Shown piece after piece: positions 17,212-27,588 of a DNA stretch of 64,000 nucleotides (position 1 is its first letter; each line of letters starts with the position of its first letter). The position numbers and the translations under genes are program-made. Origin of the DNA: Marinoscillum sp. 108 (lineage in GTDB: Bacteria > Bacteroidota > Bacteroidia > Cytophagales > Cyclobacteriaceae); NCBI RefSeq assembly GCF_902506655.1, contig NZ_LR734808.1:124001-188000 (forward strand). The letters run 5' to 3'. The notes under the pieces were generated by a model. The model saw nothing but the letters and a program-made list of their open reading frames with translations, did not search any database and had not been told where the DNA came from.

Positions 17212-17933
17212 GCACAGTCTTCACCAGGCGCACAAGCAGGTCCGTCGATGACTTCTATCGGGCTGACATTTTCTTTTTTCCACTCGTCAAAAGACTTTTG
17301 GAGTGTTTGCAGAAACACCTGGGAGTCCTGCGCACCGCTCACACCATATTTCCTGTCGAAAGCGAAAAAAGGCACACCCCGCACGCCCACTTGCTGCGCC
17401 TCATAGATATCGGTGCGGACAGCTTCCGTGTATTTGTCGCTTTCCAGGATGGCACGTACCTCGGCGCCATCCAGTCCAATTTCCTCAGCCAGGGTCACCA
17501 GCGTATCCAGGTCGTCGGTGTTTTTTCCTTCTGTAAAATAGGCTGAGAAGAGTCTCTCTTCTGCTTCGTCCTGTTTGCCTTGTGTTTTGGCGTAGTGCGA
17601 AAAGCGGTGGGCTTTCATGGAGTTGGCCACCACCGCCTGATCAAATCGGTAGGAGAGCCCCACCTGTGCGGCCATGTCTGTCACATAGTCGTTCATTCGC
17701 TCGGCTTCCTGCAGGCTGATTCCCTTGTGTTCCGCCAGGTATTGATGGATGTTTTTGGCCGGATCGGTGACCATATGCGGGGAAAGCTGGAAGCTTTTCC
17801 ATGTGATGGCTACCTGATCCTTGCCTGGAAATTCAGCCAACGCGGCCTCAAATTTCCGTTTGCCGATGTAGCAAAAGGGACACATCACATCACTCCAGAT
17901 TTCCACTTCCATTTTTTTGCCTGCAGTACTCAT
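17208..17933 (-). CDS. DsbA-family oxidoreductase, FrnE-like
   Basis: This 241-residue thioredoxin-fold protein has no signal peptide, so it is probably cytoplasmic like FrnE. The active site C18-P-F-C21 lies in SDVMCPFCYIGKRKFE. The long helical insert and the cis-proline region GVRGVPFFAFDRKYGVSGAQ are diagnostic of the FrnE/2-hydroxychromene isomerase-like branch. FrnE homologues act as disulfide isomerases or oxidoreductases linked to oxidative stress tolerance. An alternative start at residue 8 (MEVEIW) is possible. It converges on the TIM-barrel gene. Confidence 0.9.
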   Translation of the reverse strand: MSTAGKKMEVEIWSDVMCPFCYIGKRKFEAALAEFPGKDQVAITWKSFQLSPHMVTDPAKNIHQYLAEHKGISLQEAERMNDYVTDMAAQVGLSYRFDQAVVANSMKAHRFSHYAKTQGKQDEAEERLFSAYFTEGKNTDDLDTLVTLAEEIGLDGAEVRAILESDKYTEAVRTDIYEAQQVGVRGVPFFAFDRKYGVSGAQDSQVFLQTLQKSFDEWKKENVSPIEVIDGPACAPGEDCA

Positions 17934-18007
17934 TTTCTTATTCTTTTTTGAATGTTCAGACCTTTAAACAAAAAAGAGGGGATTAGGTTCCGGTCGGGGC
18001 CGGAAAA

Positions 18008-19315
18008 CTAGATGACCGAGATTCTGACCTTTTTCTTTTTGATGCGGGTGTTGTCCAGGGTCTTGACCACTTCACTGGCTTTCGCCGAATGGATGGCCAC
18101 AAAAGCACAGTCCTGCTTGATCTCTATAGTGCCCACTTCTTCACTGCTCAGGTTGGCTTGTTTGAAGAAGATCCCCGCGATATCGCCTTTGGAAATCTTG
18201 TCTTTCCGGCCACCTGAGATAAAGAGCGTGCTCCAGATGGATGGGCCGGGGAGGTTCGCTTTGGAGAGCTTTTCTTCCCTGGCTCCTTTGATGAAATCGG
18301 GGAGGGGTTCCTTTTCCCACTGGATCAGATAGGCAGTTCCTTCGCTATTCATTCGGGCCGTTCGGCCGTTTCTGTGGGTAAACTCCTCTTCTCTGGGCGG
18401 GAGCTGGTAGTGGATGATAAACTTGAGTTCGGATACATCCAGTCCCCGGGCAGCCAGGTCTGTCGCGATAATGAGCTGGTGCGTGCCATTTCGGAATTTG
18501 ATTAGCACACGCTCTCTGTCCTTTTGCTCCATCCCACCGTAGAAAGTGCCATGACTCACCCTGTTTTTGGTGAGGTGATCACTCACATATTGGATGGTCT
18601 CTTTGTAGTTGCAAAAGATGATGCCGGGCTGGTTGCCGATATGACCAAGGAGAGCTGTGAGTGTTTGGAGTTTGTCTTTGTCTGGCGAGCTGACCTTTTT
18701 GAGCTTCAATTGTGAGGTTTTTTCACCCAGGTAGTCGATGTACGTAGGGTTTCTCAGTTCCACGAATCCGGGGATCTCTACACCGTGGGTGGCAGAGGTT
18801 AGAATTCTCTTTTTGACCTTGCGTAAGCTGCTAAGAATCTCCCGCATTTCCTTCTCAAAGCCCACTTCCAGCGATTTATCAAACTCGTCCAGCACAAGCG
18901 TTTTGATGAATTCGGTGGGCATATTATCCCTTCTGAATCGATCGGCGATACGCCCTGGTGTGCCGATGAGAATGGCGGGTCGGTGTTTCAGGTCCAGCTT
19001 GTCTTTAGAGCCGGCACGACCACCGTAAATGGCGTTTACTTTGTGGCCGGTACCCATCTCGCGGAGTACCTGTTCTATCTGCAGGGCCAGTTCTCTGGAG
19101 GGCACCAGTATCAGCACCTGCACTTCCTCACAGTCGGATTCCAGTTCCGAAAGAATGGGCAGCAAGAAGGCCAGCGTTTTTCCGGTACCGGTAGGAGAGA
19201 GCAGCACCACATTTTGGGTGGAGTGAATGGCCTGGCGGGCTTCTTCCTGCATCGGATTGAGTTTTTCAATCTTCAGCTTGTCCAGTATGTCTTGTTGATT
19301 TTTTAATGTACCCAT
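18008..19315 (-). CDS. DEAD-box RNA helicase, DbpA-like
   Basis: This is a 435-residue ATP-dependent RNA helicase. Motifs in order: Q-motif region NPMQEE (20-25), Walker A SPTGTGKT (40-47), PSRELA, GTPGR, motif II DEFD (143-146, variant of DEAD), SAT (174-176), and HRNGRTAR in the second RecA domain. The C-terminal ~75 residues (SKGDIAGIFFKQANLSSEEVG ... RIKKKKVRISVI) form a DbpA-type RNA-binding domain, which in E. coli DbpA targets 23S rRNA hairpin 92. A ribosome-assembly role is therefore likely. The start at 19315 (MGTLKNQQ) is chosen because the 35 extra residues of the open frame to 19420 are not helicase-like. Confidence 0.9.
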   Translation of the reverse strand: MGTLKNQQDILDKLKIEKLNPMQEEARQAIHSTQNVVLLSPTGTGKTLAFLLPILSELESDCEEVQVLILVPSRELALQIEQVLREMGTGHKVNAIYGGRAGSKDKLDLKHRPAILIGTPGRIADRFRRDNMPTEFIKTLVLDEFDKSLEVGFEKEMREILSSLRKVKKRILTSATHGVEIPGFVELRNPTYIDYLGEKTSQLKLKKVSSPDKDKLQTLTALLGHIGNQPGIIFCNYKETIQYVSDHLTKNRVSHGTFYGGMEQKDRERVLIKFRNGTHQLIIATDLAARGLDVSELKFIIHYQLPPREEEFTHRNGRTARMNSEGTAYLIQWEKEPLPDFIKGAREEKLSKANLPGPSIWSTLFISGGRKDKISKGDIAGIFFKQANLSSEEVGTIEIKQDCAFVAIHSAKASEVVKTLDNTRIKKKKVRISVI

Positions 19316-19435
19316 GGTAATGTGCTCCCGTGTGAAATTTTGAGACGGCAAAGATGGGGTATTTATAGCTGGGATGTGGGGTTTTGAGGTAGGGAAGACT
19401 GAGTCATGTTTGTACCCCATTGAATTTGATTTCTC

Positions 19436-19867
19436 TTATTCATTGGCTACTTCGGGGTTTTGCTTCTGCGAAAAGTAGCCTCGAAGGTTGCCAATGCCTA
19501 TCAGTATGAATATGATGCCCACTCCACTAAGGACAGAAGGCACTCCCCACATTTCCCAGAAAACCCAGACCTTAGCAGAGTCGGGTTCGTCTGGTATATA
19601 AAGTATGGTGATGGTTTCGCCTACAGAGTAATCAAACCCTCCGGTGGTGCCCAGATCGAAGTGCATTGTCTGTTGATCTCCCTCTACGTCCCGATAGGAG
19701 ACAATTGGGTAATAATAGGTCTTACTAGAAGTGCGACGGGATTCTATCTCTGTTATTACACCCTCAGTTTTAGTGGCTCGATAGATAAAACTAAGTCTGC
19801 TTTGGAAGAGGTATATTCCAAAGGTCAATGAGGTCAACCCAGCGAGCAACACGAAGACATTTTTCAT
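19436..19867 (-). CDS. DUF3592 membrane protein
   Basis: This 143-residue protein fits DUF3592. An N-terminal membrane helix (VFVLLAGLTSLTFGIYLF) is followed by a small beta domain with the family motif TEGVITEIESRR ... YYYPIVSYRDVEGDQ, then GETITILYIPDEPDSAKV. A second membrane helix (VLSGVGIIFILIGIGN) closes it. The ATG at 19867 is preferred to a TTG at 19885. The function of the family is unknown. It lies between the helicase and the large subtilase, all on the minus strand. Confidence 0.85.
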   Translation of the reverse strand: MKNVFVLLAGLTSLTFGIYLFQSRLSFIYRATKTEGVITEIESRRTSSKTYYYPIVSYRDVEGDQQTMHFDLGTTGGFDYSVGETITILYIPDEPDSAKVWVFWEMWGVPSVLSGVGIIFILIGIGNLRGYFSQKQNPEVANE

Positions 19868-19891
19868 AATGGTACCAAGAAACAAAAGGGT

Positions 19892-19931
19892 ACAAAAAAA
19901 GGAAACCGTGAGGGCTGTGCCCCCACGGTTT
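19892..19931 (-). terminator. Intrinsic terminator of the subtilase gene
   Basis: The arms AAACCGTG (19903-19910) and CACGGTTT (19924-19931) are perfectly complementary, extended inside by GGGC/GCCC. On the minus strand the hairpin is followed by a run of seven T (the A-run at 19894-19900). It lies 30 bases past the stop of the large subtilase. Confidence 0.85.
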
Positions 19932-19960
19932 AAACCTACTCATTACACAATTCAAAAACA

Positions 19961-22900
19961 TTAATCTTTGAGGATTCTAGTCGTATAGGTACCTGTTTGA
20001 TCTGTGATTTCAATGAAGTAGATCCCGGTTGGAACCCTGGTGAGGTCAAGTGTGGTGACGGAGCTGGCGGCAAAATCTCCGCTCATCTCCATGACACTTA
20101 CTCCCAGCAGGTTGATTAATCTTACTTTACTTGTGCCACGGTTTTCGTCCGGAAGCTGAATATGAAGCTTACTGGTAGTTGGGTTCGGGAAAACAGATAT
20201 CCCATAAGCTTCAGCTTCTTTGGCCGTTCCCATCACTGCTCCTACTGTTAGGTTGATGGTTTCTACACTCACTGCTCCATGCACATCAGTGGCAGTGAAA
20301 GTCAGGGATGTTTCACCAATCACCTTTGAGGAGATCAGGAATTTATCAGCTGCAGCAAATACCTCTGCAATGCTACTCTCACTGCTGGTGACGGTGAAGG
20401 TAAACGCATCTCCATCAGGGTCGCTAAAGAAATCACCAATGGCGTATTCGATGGCTTGCCCTTTGATCTGTACCAGTGGTTCAGTGGCAATGTACCCCGG
20501 AGCTTGATTGGTATGGGCCACTTCAGCAACCAGTGTTACTTCGGCGGTAGCACCATGCTCATCTGTAGCCACCAGGGTGTAGCTATAGGTACCCTCATCA
20601 CCATAGTCAGGGGTGAGAGTGAGGGTGATCAGCCCGTTGGCTTCTGCGAATGACAAATTCGGGTATTCCTCGGCGGGTGTCACCGTGTAAGTGTTGTTTT
20701 CCTTGTCGGTCACTTCAAAACTCACCACCAGGGTATCATTTTCCTGAACAAAAAGCGAGGCAGGCACTTTGCCAAACATCGGCGCTTCATTCATGTGGAG
20801 TGATACGGGTATTCTGGCTTCCGGATTGTTTGGATCGTTGGAGGTGATCACCACCTCTGCGATCTGGTCACCCCGCTTGGCCAATGCACCGCTAAAAGCA
20901 AGGTTGATGGTAGATTCTGCACCCATGGCTACCTCACCATTCAGGTCGGAGGTGATGGTGAGCCATGCCGCATCGCCGGCGGTTTCCTCAGCAGCATACA
21001 TCAGCCAGCCCATGGTCTCGAAAGAGGTCACTTGCTGCAGGTTGTACCAGGAGCCTTCATCGAAGAAGTAGTACCTTCCAGGTACGGTTTCCTGCCCTGT
21101 CACAGACCCCTGAGGAAACTGAATGCCCAGCGGGTAGGTGATGAGTACATAGAAGTCCTCGTTAGGGTAGATGCCTGCGGGCTCCTCCAGAGCGATCTGG
21201 TGCCATGCACCTACTTCGTCATCTCCAGATCCGGTAAAGGTTACTTCACCCTTGGCCAGCAGGATGGCTTCACTTATGTCAGTACCACCTGCTCTCACCT
21301 CTACCATTAGCTTACCTTCTGTGGCTGCTTCAGGTTTGAACCAGGTTTCCACATGTGAAATGTTGAAGCCTTGCTCACCCGCATTGTATCGTGTGGCCAG
21401 TGTGAAAGGTGCTCCACCGCCAATCCCTATATAGGTGTCCGGTGCTTCCTTATCGGTATGGTTCAAAATCCTGTTATAAGTAGCACTCGTGCGTGCCTTA
21501 TTAGTCAGTGAGTGTTGGCTGCTTTCGGACTGAAGTGCCACGGTAGCAGGCTTTGCGGCCGTTCTTTGATAGGTAGTCGCTGTAGCACCTGCTCTGCCAT
21601 AGTCAATGCTCACCTCATACTGGAGGGCAGAAAGTCCTTCAGTATTACCGAAAACAATGCTGCCGGTAGATGCTTCATCCATGGTATTCATCACCACTTC
21701 TACTTTTTCAGTGGTCACCGTCATGGCAGGAGGCTCAAAGCCCGTACCGGTCATGATGATGTCGAACTGCCCGATATTGGTAGTGAGTACGAGGGTGTCT
21801 CTGAAATCACCGGAATATGCCGGTGCAAATACCGCTCTGGTTTCCAATGCCTCACCAGGGTTGATGGTGAAAGTCGGTGTGACCCATGCCCAGGGCGAGT
21901 AAAGCTCCGAGATGTCAGCCCAGCGCCATTCGGGCCCGAACCATCCATCTACCAATGCCCAGATCTGTAAACTCAGACCTTCGGTACCACTTTTCATTTG
22001 AGCCCAACTTACCTCTAACTGAGCGGATCCTTCATTTGCCATTTCCAAATCCAGGTAGTTGGATAGGGGAGATCCCCATTCCATGGCGATCATTTTGCTT
22101 CCAAAATCCACGGTTTCTTCCAGTGCCAATACGGCATCCCCGGTTACCGTCAATTCCACGGGTTTTTCCAGGTTTTCACTGCCCGGTACGTTGGTTTGTA
22201 TTTTCAGTGATTCTGAGTAGGTACCACCGTATATGTTTTGTGCGGTCATACCGATCTGGCCAGTCAGGGAAGTTCCCGGAGCCACTGTGTAGGTTTCTGC
22301 AGGCACCAGTATGTAAGCCAGACCACTGCCATGATCCAGGTTGTTCTGGTTAGAGATGCCCACACCATTGGCGGAGCTCTCCTGGATTCCCACGGCTGTG
22401 AAGGTGGACGTGAGGTCTGAACCAAACTCCTCCACTTTGTACTGGAACTTCATGGTTCCGTTTTTATACAAAATGAGCTGAGTAGAGATAGGGTCACCCA
22501 TACCACCGAAGTTATTGACCAGGTAGCTCCATGTGATGATGATTTTGTCATCATAGAACTGGTAGAAAATTCCCACTTCATCCTCAGGGAAGAAGTATGT
22601 ATCAAATCCTCCGAAAGTCCAGTAGGGCATGATGAAGGTGCCATCATAGGTAACACTTGGAATTGCATCGTTAAAGAACATGACCTCAGGGTCTTCTTCC
22701 AATGAGACAATTCCGTTTTCACCTATTTTAATAGTTTCATACTCTTCTCCGTAGATTGTCACAGGGAAGGGCAGGGTCAGGTCTCTCCAGAAGTATGCCT
22801 TATCAAATAAATCTTCGGCAAAGGGCATTTGGGTACCAGTTTTTCTGATGTCGATCCATTGGTAGAATTCACCAGCATTGTACTTCTGGTAGGCATACCC

Positions 22901-25900
22901 ATGGGAAGTACCAGGTGTTTCTGTGTCGAAAGACAACCATTGCTTACCGGTCATGGTGACTGACAATGGCGCCAGGCCTGTATTTTCGACGGAAAATGGT
23001 TCAGTAGCTGATTCGCCATAAGCGAGGGTTTGCTGCACCACAGACAGATCTGCGTTGATGGCTGGAGGATCTACCACTGCAGCAGAGGCGTAAATGGTAC
23101 TTGTGGAACCACCGGAATACGAGATGGTGAGTACATCTTCTAAATCGGCAGTCGTAGTAGTCGGAACTACTATTTCGTACTTTTCATACAGTCCCGGCTT
23201 AATAGTGGCTGGTTGTGTGCCAGTCAGGCTAAAGGCGTCGTTAGCGAAAGCCATACCCGTGATGTTCACATTGGCAGTCCCTTCATTCTTCACTGTGAAA
23301 ACTGCTTTGCGTACAGCTCCCTGAAAGACTTCACCAAACTCTACCGTATCCATGGATACTACAGGGAGTGGAGTGCCACCGGAGGTGATTTCCAATTGCA
23401 CCAAAGCACTGGTCTGGAAGTTGGCCGGATCATTACTGATGATGTTGATATACCTTTTGGTGGTACCTTCCACCAGGGTGGAGGTGTTCAGTGACAGGCT
23501 CACCAATGCACTGCTATCAGGTGCCAGTATCGCGGAAGCATTTTCTATGCTGCTGATGATGTTAGGACCTGGGTAGTCAAAACCCAGTGCGAGTCCGCTG
23601 TACAGTGAAATCTTCTGCTCATAGTTGTGAACGAGGATACCATCGGTCCGATTCAGGTCTTCGATCAGGATGGTAAGATAGGATTGTGACCAGGAGTCAA
23701 AGCCCATTTCCTCATAGTAGAACCTGATGTCTCCATTAGAGTGAAGCACCATTTGTGCAGTGATGGGAGCATTGAATCCATCTGTCACGTTGTGGTATTG
23801 CACGATCACACGGTCAGCTTCTACCTGATAGAATACCTGTCCCTGTGCAGAGAAGTCGAGAAATGTACCCAGCGGAGAGATGTATCCTTTTGGGCTATAA
23901 AAATTATTGAGGGTGGGGGTATTGACGGGTCGCACGCTGTTGTCAAAGGTGGTGAAACCTTTTTGTGCGATATAGAGTGTCTTTAATGACTCCCCGTAGT
24001 AAGGGAAGTCAAATCCCATGTTTACCTCATAGTAAGCTCCATCATCCTTGATCGTTTCAGTCACGTCCACACCTGTGGCAGAGATGTCCTGAAAATCATA
24101 GGCAATGGGGTTGGTTTCTGAAGGGTCGCTGGTTTTGTACTTATACCCATAAGTATGGTAGGCAGATGGCCAGTCGTTGCTTATTCCTTTGGTGTCAAAA
24201 CCAGGGATAAAGTATTTCAATGGATAGCCGCCAGTGTTTTTAACGAGCACTTCAGCATTGATGACATCCCCAATGGCCACATTGTTTACCACCTGCTCAG
24301 TAGGAGTGATGTTAATCTCCGAAGTTTCGGCACCCACTCCAAAGAGGGAGATTTCATAGGTTTGATCGCCATTGGTGATAGTAAGGAGACCATTGGCATT
24401 GCCGGAAGTAGTAGGTTGATAATTGAGTTTTAGTGTTACCTCACCGCGTGCCTGTATTTGCCACGGAGCATAGCCATCTATGGCAAATTGATCGCCTGCT
24501 ATGTTAAAAGACGGGTTGTTGAAATTACCAAACCCCTGATTGTCCAGAACGATTTCTACGGTTTCAGAAGTACCAATGAAAACGCTTCCGAAATCGACGA
24601 TATCTGTGTGGACAATGCGTGGCTGATGACCACTTACATTCAGGCTCACCGGAACCCTCAATTCTCGTTGGTTGGCATCATTAGAAGCCAGTACCAGATT
24701 GGCATTGTAAGTACCATTGATCAGCGTGGAGCCATTGGCCGTAAGGGTAGCATTCATCTCACTATTACCTTCTACGTCTCCGTTGGCCGGATCCAGGGTC
24801 AGGTAAGTGCCCAGGTGTTCGTTGTAGCTATCGGCAGCCACAGCGAAAGTAAATTCTTTGCTATCCAGGAGATCCTCCAGCGGGGCCCAGGTGCCACCCA
24901 GATCAAAGGACATGAAGCAATATTCAGAATATTTTGGGTCAGTCTCATAACCAATACCCAGGGGAAACAGGTTTCCTGCAGGTACGTGGAAGACAAGCCA
25001 AAAGGTAGAGCCTGACCCAAAATATAGTTGTTCGTTGAGGGTAATATACGCCCAGCTTTCATCAGCGCTCCAGTTGCTGTGTTCTTGTGCGTAGATCAGA
25101 TTTTCTTTAGAAGGTGTGTCACCTTCGTATACCTCCATAATCACGGGTCCTAGTGCAGGGTCGTGCTTGAGGTACATCCGTGCTTGAGTCAGGTTAAAAC
25201 CTTCCGTTTCGGACACGATGAATTTGGTAGCGGCTGAGTTGCTAAGGTTAATATCCGTTTCGCCAATGATGTTGGTCGCCCAATCTGCGTATGATTTAAC
25301 TACAGGCGTAAATGAATATGTCTCTGGAGACTGACCCCTGAGCTTATCCTGATTATCGTCGGCATTGCGCTGAGCGACTTTCGCAGCAGATGCTTTTTTG
25401 GTAGCAGTGGAGGTTGGGTAGTTCAGTCGGTCGGCGCCATATGCCAGGGAGGAATTGCTATGTCTGGTAAAATATTCCCAGCGCAACACTCCGGCAGCCT
25501 CATTGAGGATGGTGAGGTCATGACTGGCAGTCAGGCTGCCAGAGGCGTCCACATTCAGTGCTATTTGCAGGCTGTTTTCGTCTACAGCTATGGAAGGCCC
25601 TTCATTAGTGGTCTCAGAGATCACTTCTGAGAGTTCTGACACGTTGCCCCATCTGTCGGTGGAGGTGATCGCAAAGTAGTAAGTGGTCAATCCCAAAAGA
25701 TCGTTGACTTCAAAAGCAACATCACTTCCGGCTGATTGAGTGTTTTTAATGATGTGCCGGGAAGCAGCTGTAAGATTTGCACTGTTGATAGGTGCGGTAT
25801 GGTAGTAAAGAGTAAAGGAAACCGGAGCTCCATCATCTTCGTCAGCGGGTACTTTCCAACTCAATGTGGCAAACTCCTGAGCGATGCCTGTGACCGTAAG

Positions 25901-27424
25901 GTCTGAGATGGTGGCTGGAATTTTACCAAGATCATTCTTAATGGCCAGGGCTGCATCAATGGCTCCTGAGCCGAGGAGGCCCTCGTAGCCAGGGTTAAAG
26001 GCCGTGATGTCTACTACTCCGGTTTGTAGTTTATTCCACAGCTCAGTGTTAGTGATCTGTGCAGGGCTGTTGACCAGAGCCAGAGCTGCGATCCCCGATA
26101 CATGAGGGCATGCCATCGAGGTACCTTCCAGGAAGGCATACTGATCGTTTGGAATGGTACTTAATACACCGTTTTTGGCTCCATATTCGGTGGCTCCACC
26201 AGGCGCCGAAAGCTCTATCCATGTACCGTAGTTGGAGTAGCTGGCTTTTTTCCATTCTGGTCCTATGGAGGCTACTGCAAAAGCACTTTCGTAATAACCA
26301 GGGTACCAGTCTGCATCATAGTTGGAGTTTCCCGCTGCAAAAATGACAATCCCGCCTTTCATGGGGCTGCCTTCAAAATCTCCCGCCTCCGCAATGAAGT
26401 AGTCGATGGCATCCAATACAGATTCTTCCACTGAACCAGGGTAGGAATAGCCCCAGCTGTTCTGGGAGATGACTGCTCCATTGTCAGCTGCGTATACGAA
26501 TGATTTCTCTATGGCCGCTCCGCCCAGGATTTGCAGCGACATGATTTTCACACCATTGCCGGAACCATCACCACCTGCTACCCCCGAGACGCCTATTCCA
26601 TTGTTATTGATGGCTGCAATGGTGCCTGCCACGTGGGTGCCGTGGTACTGGGGGTCGATTTCCCCGCTTTTTCTTTGAAAATTGTACCCGTGGATATCAT
26701 CCACATACCCGTTATTATCATCATCTACATTCGGTTGTCCGTTCAGTTCTTTTTCATTAACCCAGATGTTACTGTTCAAATCCTCATGATTGACATCCAC
26801 ACCTTCGTCGTGTACAGAGACGATGATGTCGCTGGCTCCGGTCACACTGGTCCAGGCTTCAAAAAGGTTGACGTCAGCATCGGAAAACCCGGTTTGTCCG
26901 GTATTGTCATAATGCCACTGATCTCCCAGGAGCGGGTCGTTGAACGGGAGGGAAGCTTGCCGACTGGTAGAAGATGAGGGCACGTAAGCTTTTACCTCAT
27001 AGGGGGCAATGACCTTTATACGCTCAGCTTCTGCTACTTCCACTTCGTCCAGAAGCATAAGTTGTGCAGCCGCCGCTTTTGGGTTGATGTCTTCATCTAT
27101 TTCCAATATGTACCATAGGTGAAGCCCATGTTTGTGAAGTTTACTTTCTGTAGCCGAGTTCACCGGAAAGAGTCGGTACATATCAGAGGCCTTCACCTGA
27201 TTGGCGGTGGCATCGAATGGCTTTAGACCAGTGACCAGTTCGTTTTTCCGGCTGGTGACCGTCATTTGCTGTAGAGATGAAGTCATCTCAGGTGAAAACT
27301 TCACCTTGACAATTCCCTTTTTCACGCCCGGCTCAATCTTTTGTGCCCAGCTGAGTGTGGCGCACAAAGTGAATATCAGCGCGAGCAATATTCGGTTGGT
27401 CTTAAAAGGTAAAAAATGATTCAT
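19961..27424 (-). CDS. Giant T9SS-secreted subtilisin-like (S8) protease
   Basis: This 2487-residue exported protein has a signal peptide (about 1-28, LSWAQ) and a propeptide-like region to ~150. The S8 catalytic domain has D206 (VSVHDEGVDVNHEDL), H261 (HGTHVAGTIAA), oxyanion N366 (AAGNSN) and S436 (GTSMACPHVSG). A fibronectin III module follows (~510-605). A very long beta-rich stretch then carries repeated HYDIN/'choice-of-anchor'-like units (VDFGSVFIGTSE, VEFGEVFQGAVR, VDFGSKMIAMEW) and later cadherin-like pieces. The protein ends with a T9SS sorting domain (VSVFPNPTTSKLHIQLPDEN ... GIYFIEITD). It should act at the cell surface or in the medium on proteins. The catalytic aspartate is followed by EG rather than the usual TG/SG. 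A 46-residue open frame precedes it by 23 bases. Confidence 0.93.
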   Translation of the reverse strand: MNHFLPFKTNRILLALIFTLCATLSWAQKIEPGVKKGIVKVKFSPEMTSSLQQMTVTSRKNELVTGLKPFDATANQVKASDMYRLFPVNSATESKLHKHGLHLWYILEIDEDINPKAAAAQLMLLDEVEVAEAERIKVIAPYEVKAYVPSSSTSRQASLPFNDPLLGDQWHYDNTGQTGFSDADVNLFEAWTSVTGASDIIVSVHDEGVDVNHEDLNSNIWVNEKELNGQPNVDDDNNGYVDDIHGYNFQRKSGEIDPQYHGTHVAGTIAAINNNGIGVSGVAGGDGSGNGVKIMSLQILGGAAIEKSFVYAADNGAVISQNSWGYSYPGSVEESVLDAIDYFIAEAGDFEGSPMKGGIVIFAAGNSNYDADWYPGYYESAFAVASIGPEWKKASYSNYGTWIELSAPGGATEYGAKNGVLSTIPNDQYAFLEGTSMACPHVSGIAALALVNSPAQITNTELWNKLQTGVVDITAFNPGYEGLLGSGAIDAALAIKNDLGKIPATISDLTVTGIAQEFATLSWKVPADEDDGAPVSFTLYYHTAPINSANLTAASRHIIKNTQSAGSDVAFEVNDLLGLTTYYFAITSTDRWGNVSELSEVISETTNEGPSIAVDENSLQIALNVDASGSLTASHDLTILNEAAGVLRWEYFTRHSNSSLAYGADRLNYPTSTATKKASAAKVAQRNADDNQDKLRGQSPETYSFTPVVKSYADWATNIIGETDINLSNSAATKFIVSETEGFNLTQARMYLKHDPALGPVIMEVYEGDTPSKENLIYAQEHSNWSADESWAYITLNEQLYFGSGSTFWLVFHVPAGNLFPLGIGYETDPKYSEYCFMSFDLGGTWAPLEDLLDSKEFTFAVAADSYNEHLGTYLTLDPANGDVEGNSEMNATLTANGSTLINGTYNANLVLASNDANQRELRVPVSLNVSGHQPRIVHTDIVDFGSVFIGTSETVEIVLDNQGFGNFNNPSFNIAGDQFAIDGYAPWQIQARGEVTLKLNYQPTTSGNANGLLTITNGDQTYEISLFGVGAETSEINITPTEQVVNNVAIGDVINAEVLVKNTGGYPLKYFIPGFDTKGISNDWPSAYHTYGYKYKTSDPSETNPIAYDFQDISATGVDVTETIKDDGAYYEVNMGFDFPYYGESLKTLYIAQKGFTTFDNSVRPVNTPTLNNFYSPKGYISPLGTFLDFSAQGQVFYQVEADRVIVQYHNVTDGFNAPITAQMVLHSNGDIRFYYEEMGFDSWSQSYLTILIEDLNRTDGILVHNYEQKISLYSGLALGFDYPGPNIISSIENASAILAPDSSALVSLSLNTSTLVEGTTKRYINIISNDPANFQTSALVQLEITSGGTPLPVVSMDTVEFGEVFQGAVRKAVFTVKNEGTANVNITGMAFANDAFSLTGTQPATIKPGLYEKYEIVVPTTTTADLEDVLTISYSGGSTSTIYASAAVVDPPAINADLSVVQQTLAYGESATEPFSVENTGLAPLSVTMTGKQWLSFDTETPGTSHGYAYQKYNAGEFYQWIDIRKTGTQMPFAEDLFDKAYFWRDLTLPFPVTIYGEEYETIKIGENGIVSLEEDPEVMFFNDAIPSVTYDGTFIMPYWTFGGFDTYFFPEDEVGIFYQFYDDKIIITWSYLVNNFGGMGDPISTQLILYKNGTMKFQYKVEEFGSDLTSTFTAVGIQESSANGVGISNQNNLDHGSGLAYILVPAETYTVAPGTSLTGQIGMTAQNIYGGTYSESLKIQTNVPGSENLEKPVELTVTGDAVLALEETVDFGSKMIAMEWGSPLSNYLDLEMANEGSAQLEVSWAQMKSGTEGLSLQIWALVDGWFGPEWRWADISELYSPWAWVTPTFTINPGEALETRAVFAPAYSGDFRDTLVLTTNIGQFDIIMTGTGFEPPAMTVTTEKVEVVMNTMDEASTGSIVFGNTEGLSALQYEVSIDYGRAGATATTYQRTAAKPATVALQSESSQHSLTNKARTSATYNRILNHTDKEAPDTYIGIGGGAPFTLATRYNAGEQGFNISHVETWFKPEAATEGKLMVEVRAGGTDISEAILLAKGEVTFTGSGDDEVGAWHQIALEEPAGIYPNEDFYVLITYPLGIQFPQGSVTGQETVPGRYYFFDEGSWYNLQQVTSFETMGWLMYAAEETAGDAAWLTITSDLNGEVAMGAESTINLAFSGALAKRGDQIAEVVITSNDPNNPEARIPVSLHMNEAPMFGKVPASLFVQENDTLVVSFEVTDKENNTYTVTPAEEYPNLSFAEANGLITLTLTPDYGDEGTYSYTLVATDEHGATAEVTLVAEVAHTNQAPGYIATEPLVQIKGQAIEYAIGDFFSDPDGDAFTFTVTSSESSIAEVFAAADKFLISSKVIGETSLTFTATDVHGAVSVETINLTVGAVMGTAKEAEAYGISVFPNPTTSKLHIQLPDENRGTSKVRLINLLGVSVMEMSGDFAASSVTTLDLTRVPTGIYFIEITDQTGTYTTRILKD

Positions 27425-27447
27425 AGTACGATTGGTTTGGATTCTAA

Positions 27448-27588
27448 CTAAGATTTCTTTTTGGTGGACTTAAGAGGTTGCTGCTTATTGCTGATCTCGT
27501 TGAGGAGTTTGGCAAAAGCATCATTCTCTTCTTTCCGTTTTTTAATCAGATCATTGATTAATTTTTGGTCTTTGTCCTTGTCTTTCAA
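27448..27588 (-). CDS. Possible 46-residue lysine-rich coiled-coil protein
   Basis: A short frame opens with TTG at 27588 and closes with TAG at 27448-27450, 23 bases before the subtilase start. The product begins LKDKDKDQKLINDLIKKRKE and ends KSTKKKS. It is strongly charged and predicted helical. An in-frame TAA lies a few codons upstream of the TTG, so the frame cannot be much longer. No family is recognised. Support comes from its coding-like composition and its position as a possible leader cistron. A non-coding leader is the alternative. Confidence 0.45.
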   Translation of the reverse strand: MKDKDKDQKLINDLIKKRKEENDAFAKLLNEISNKQQPLKSTKKKS

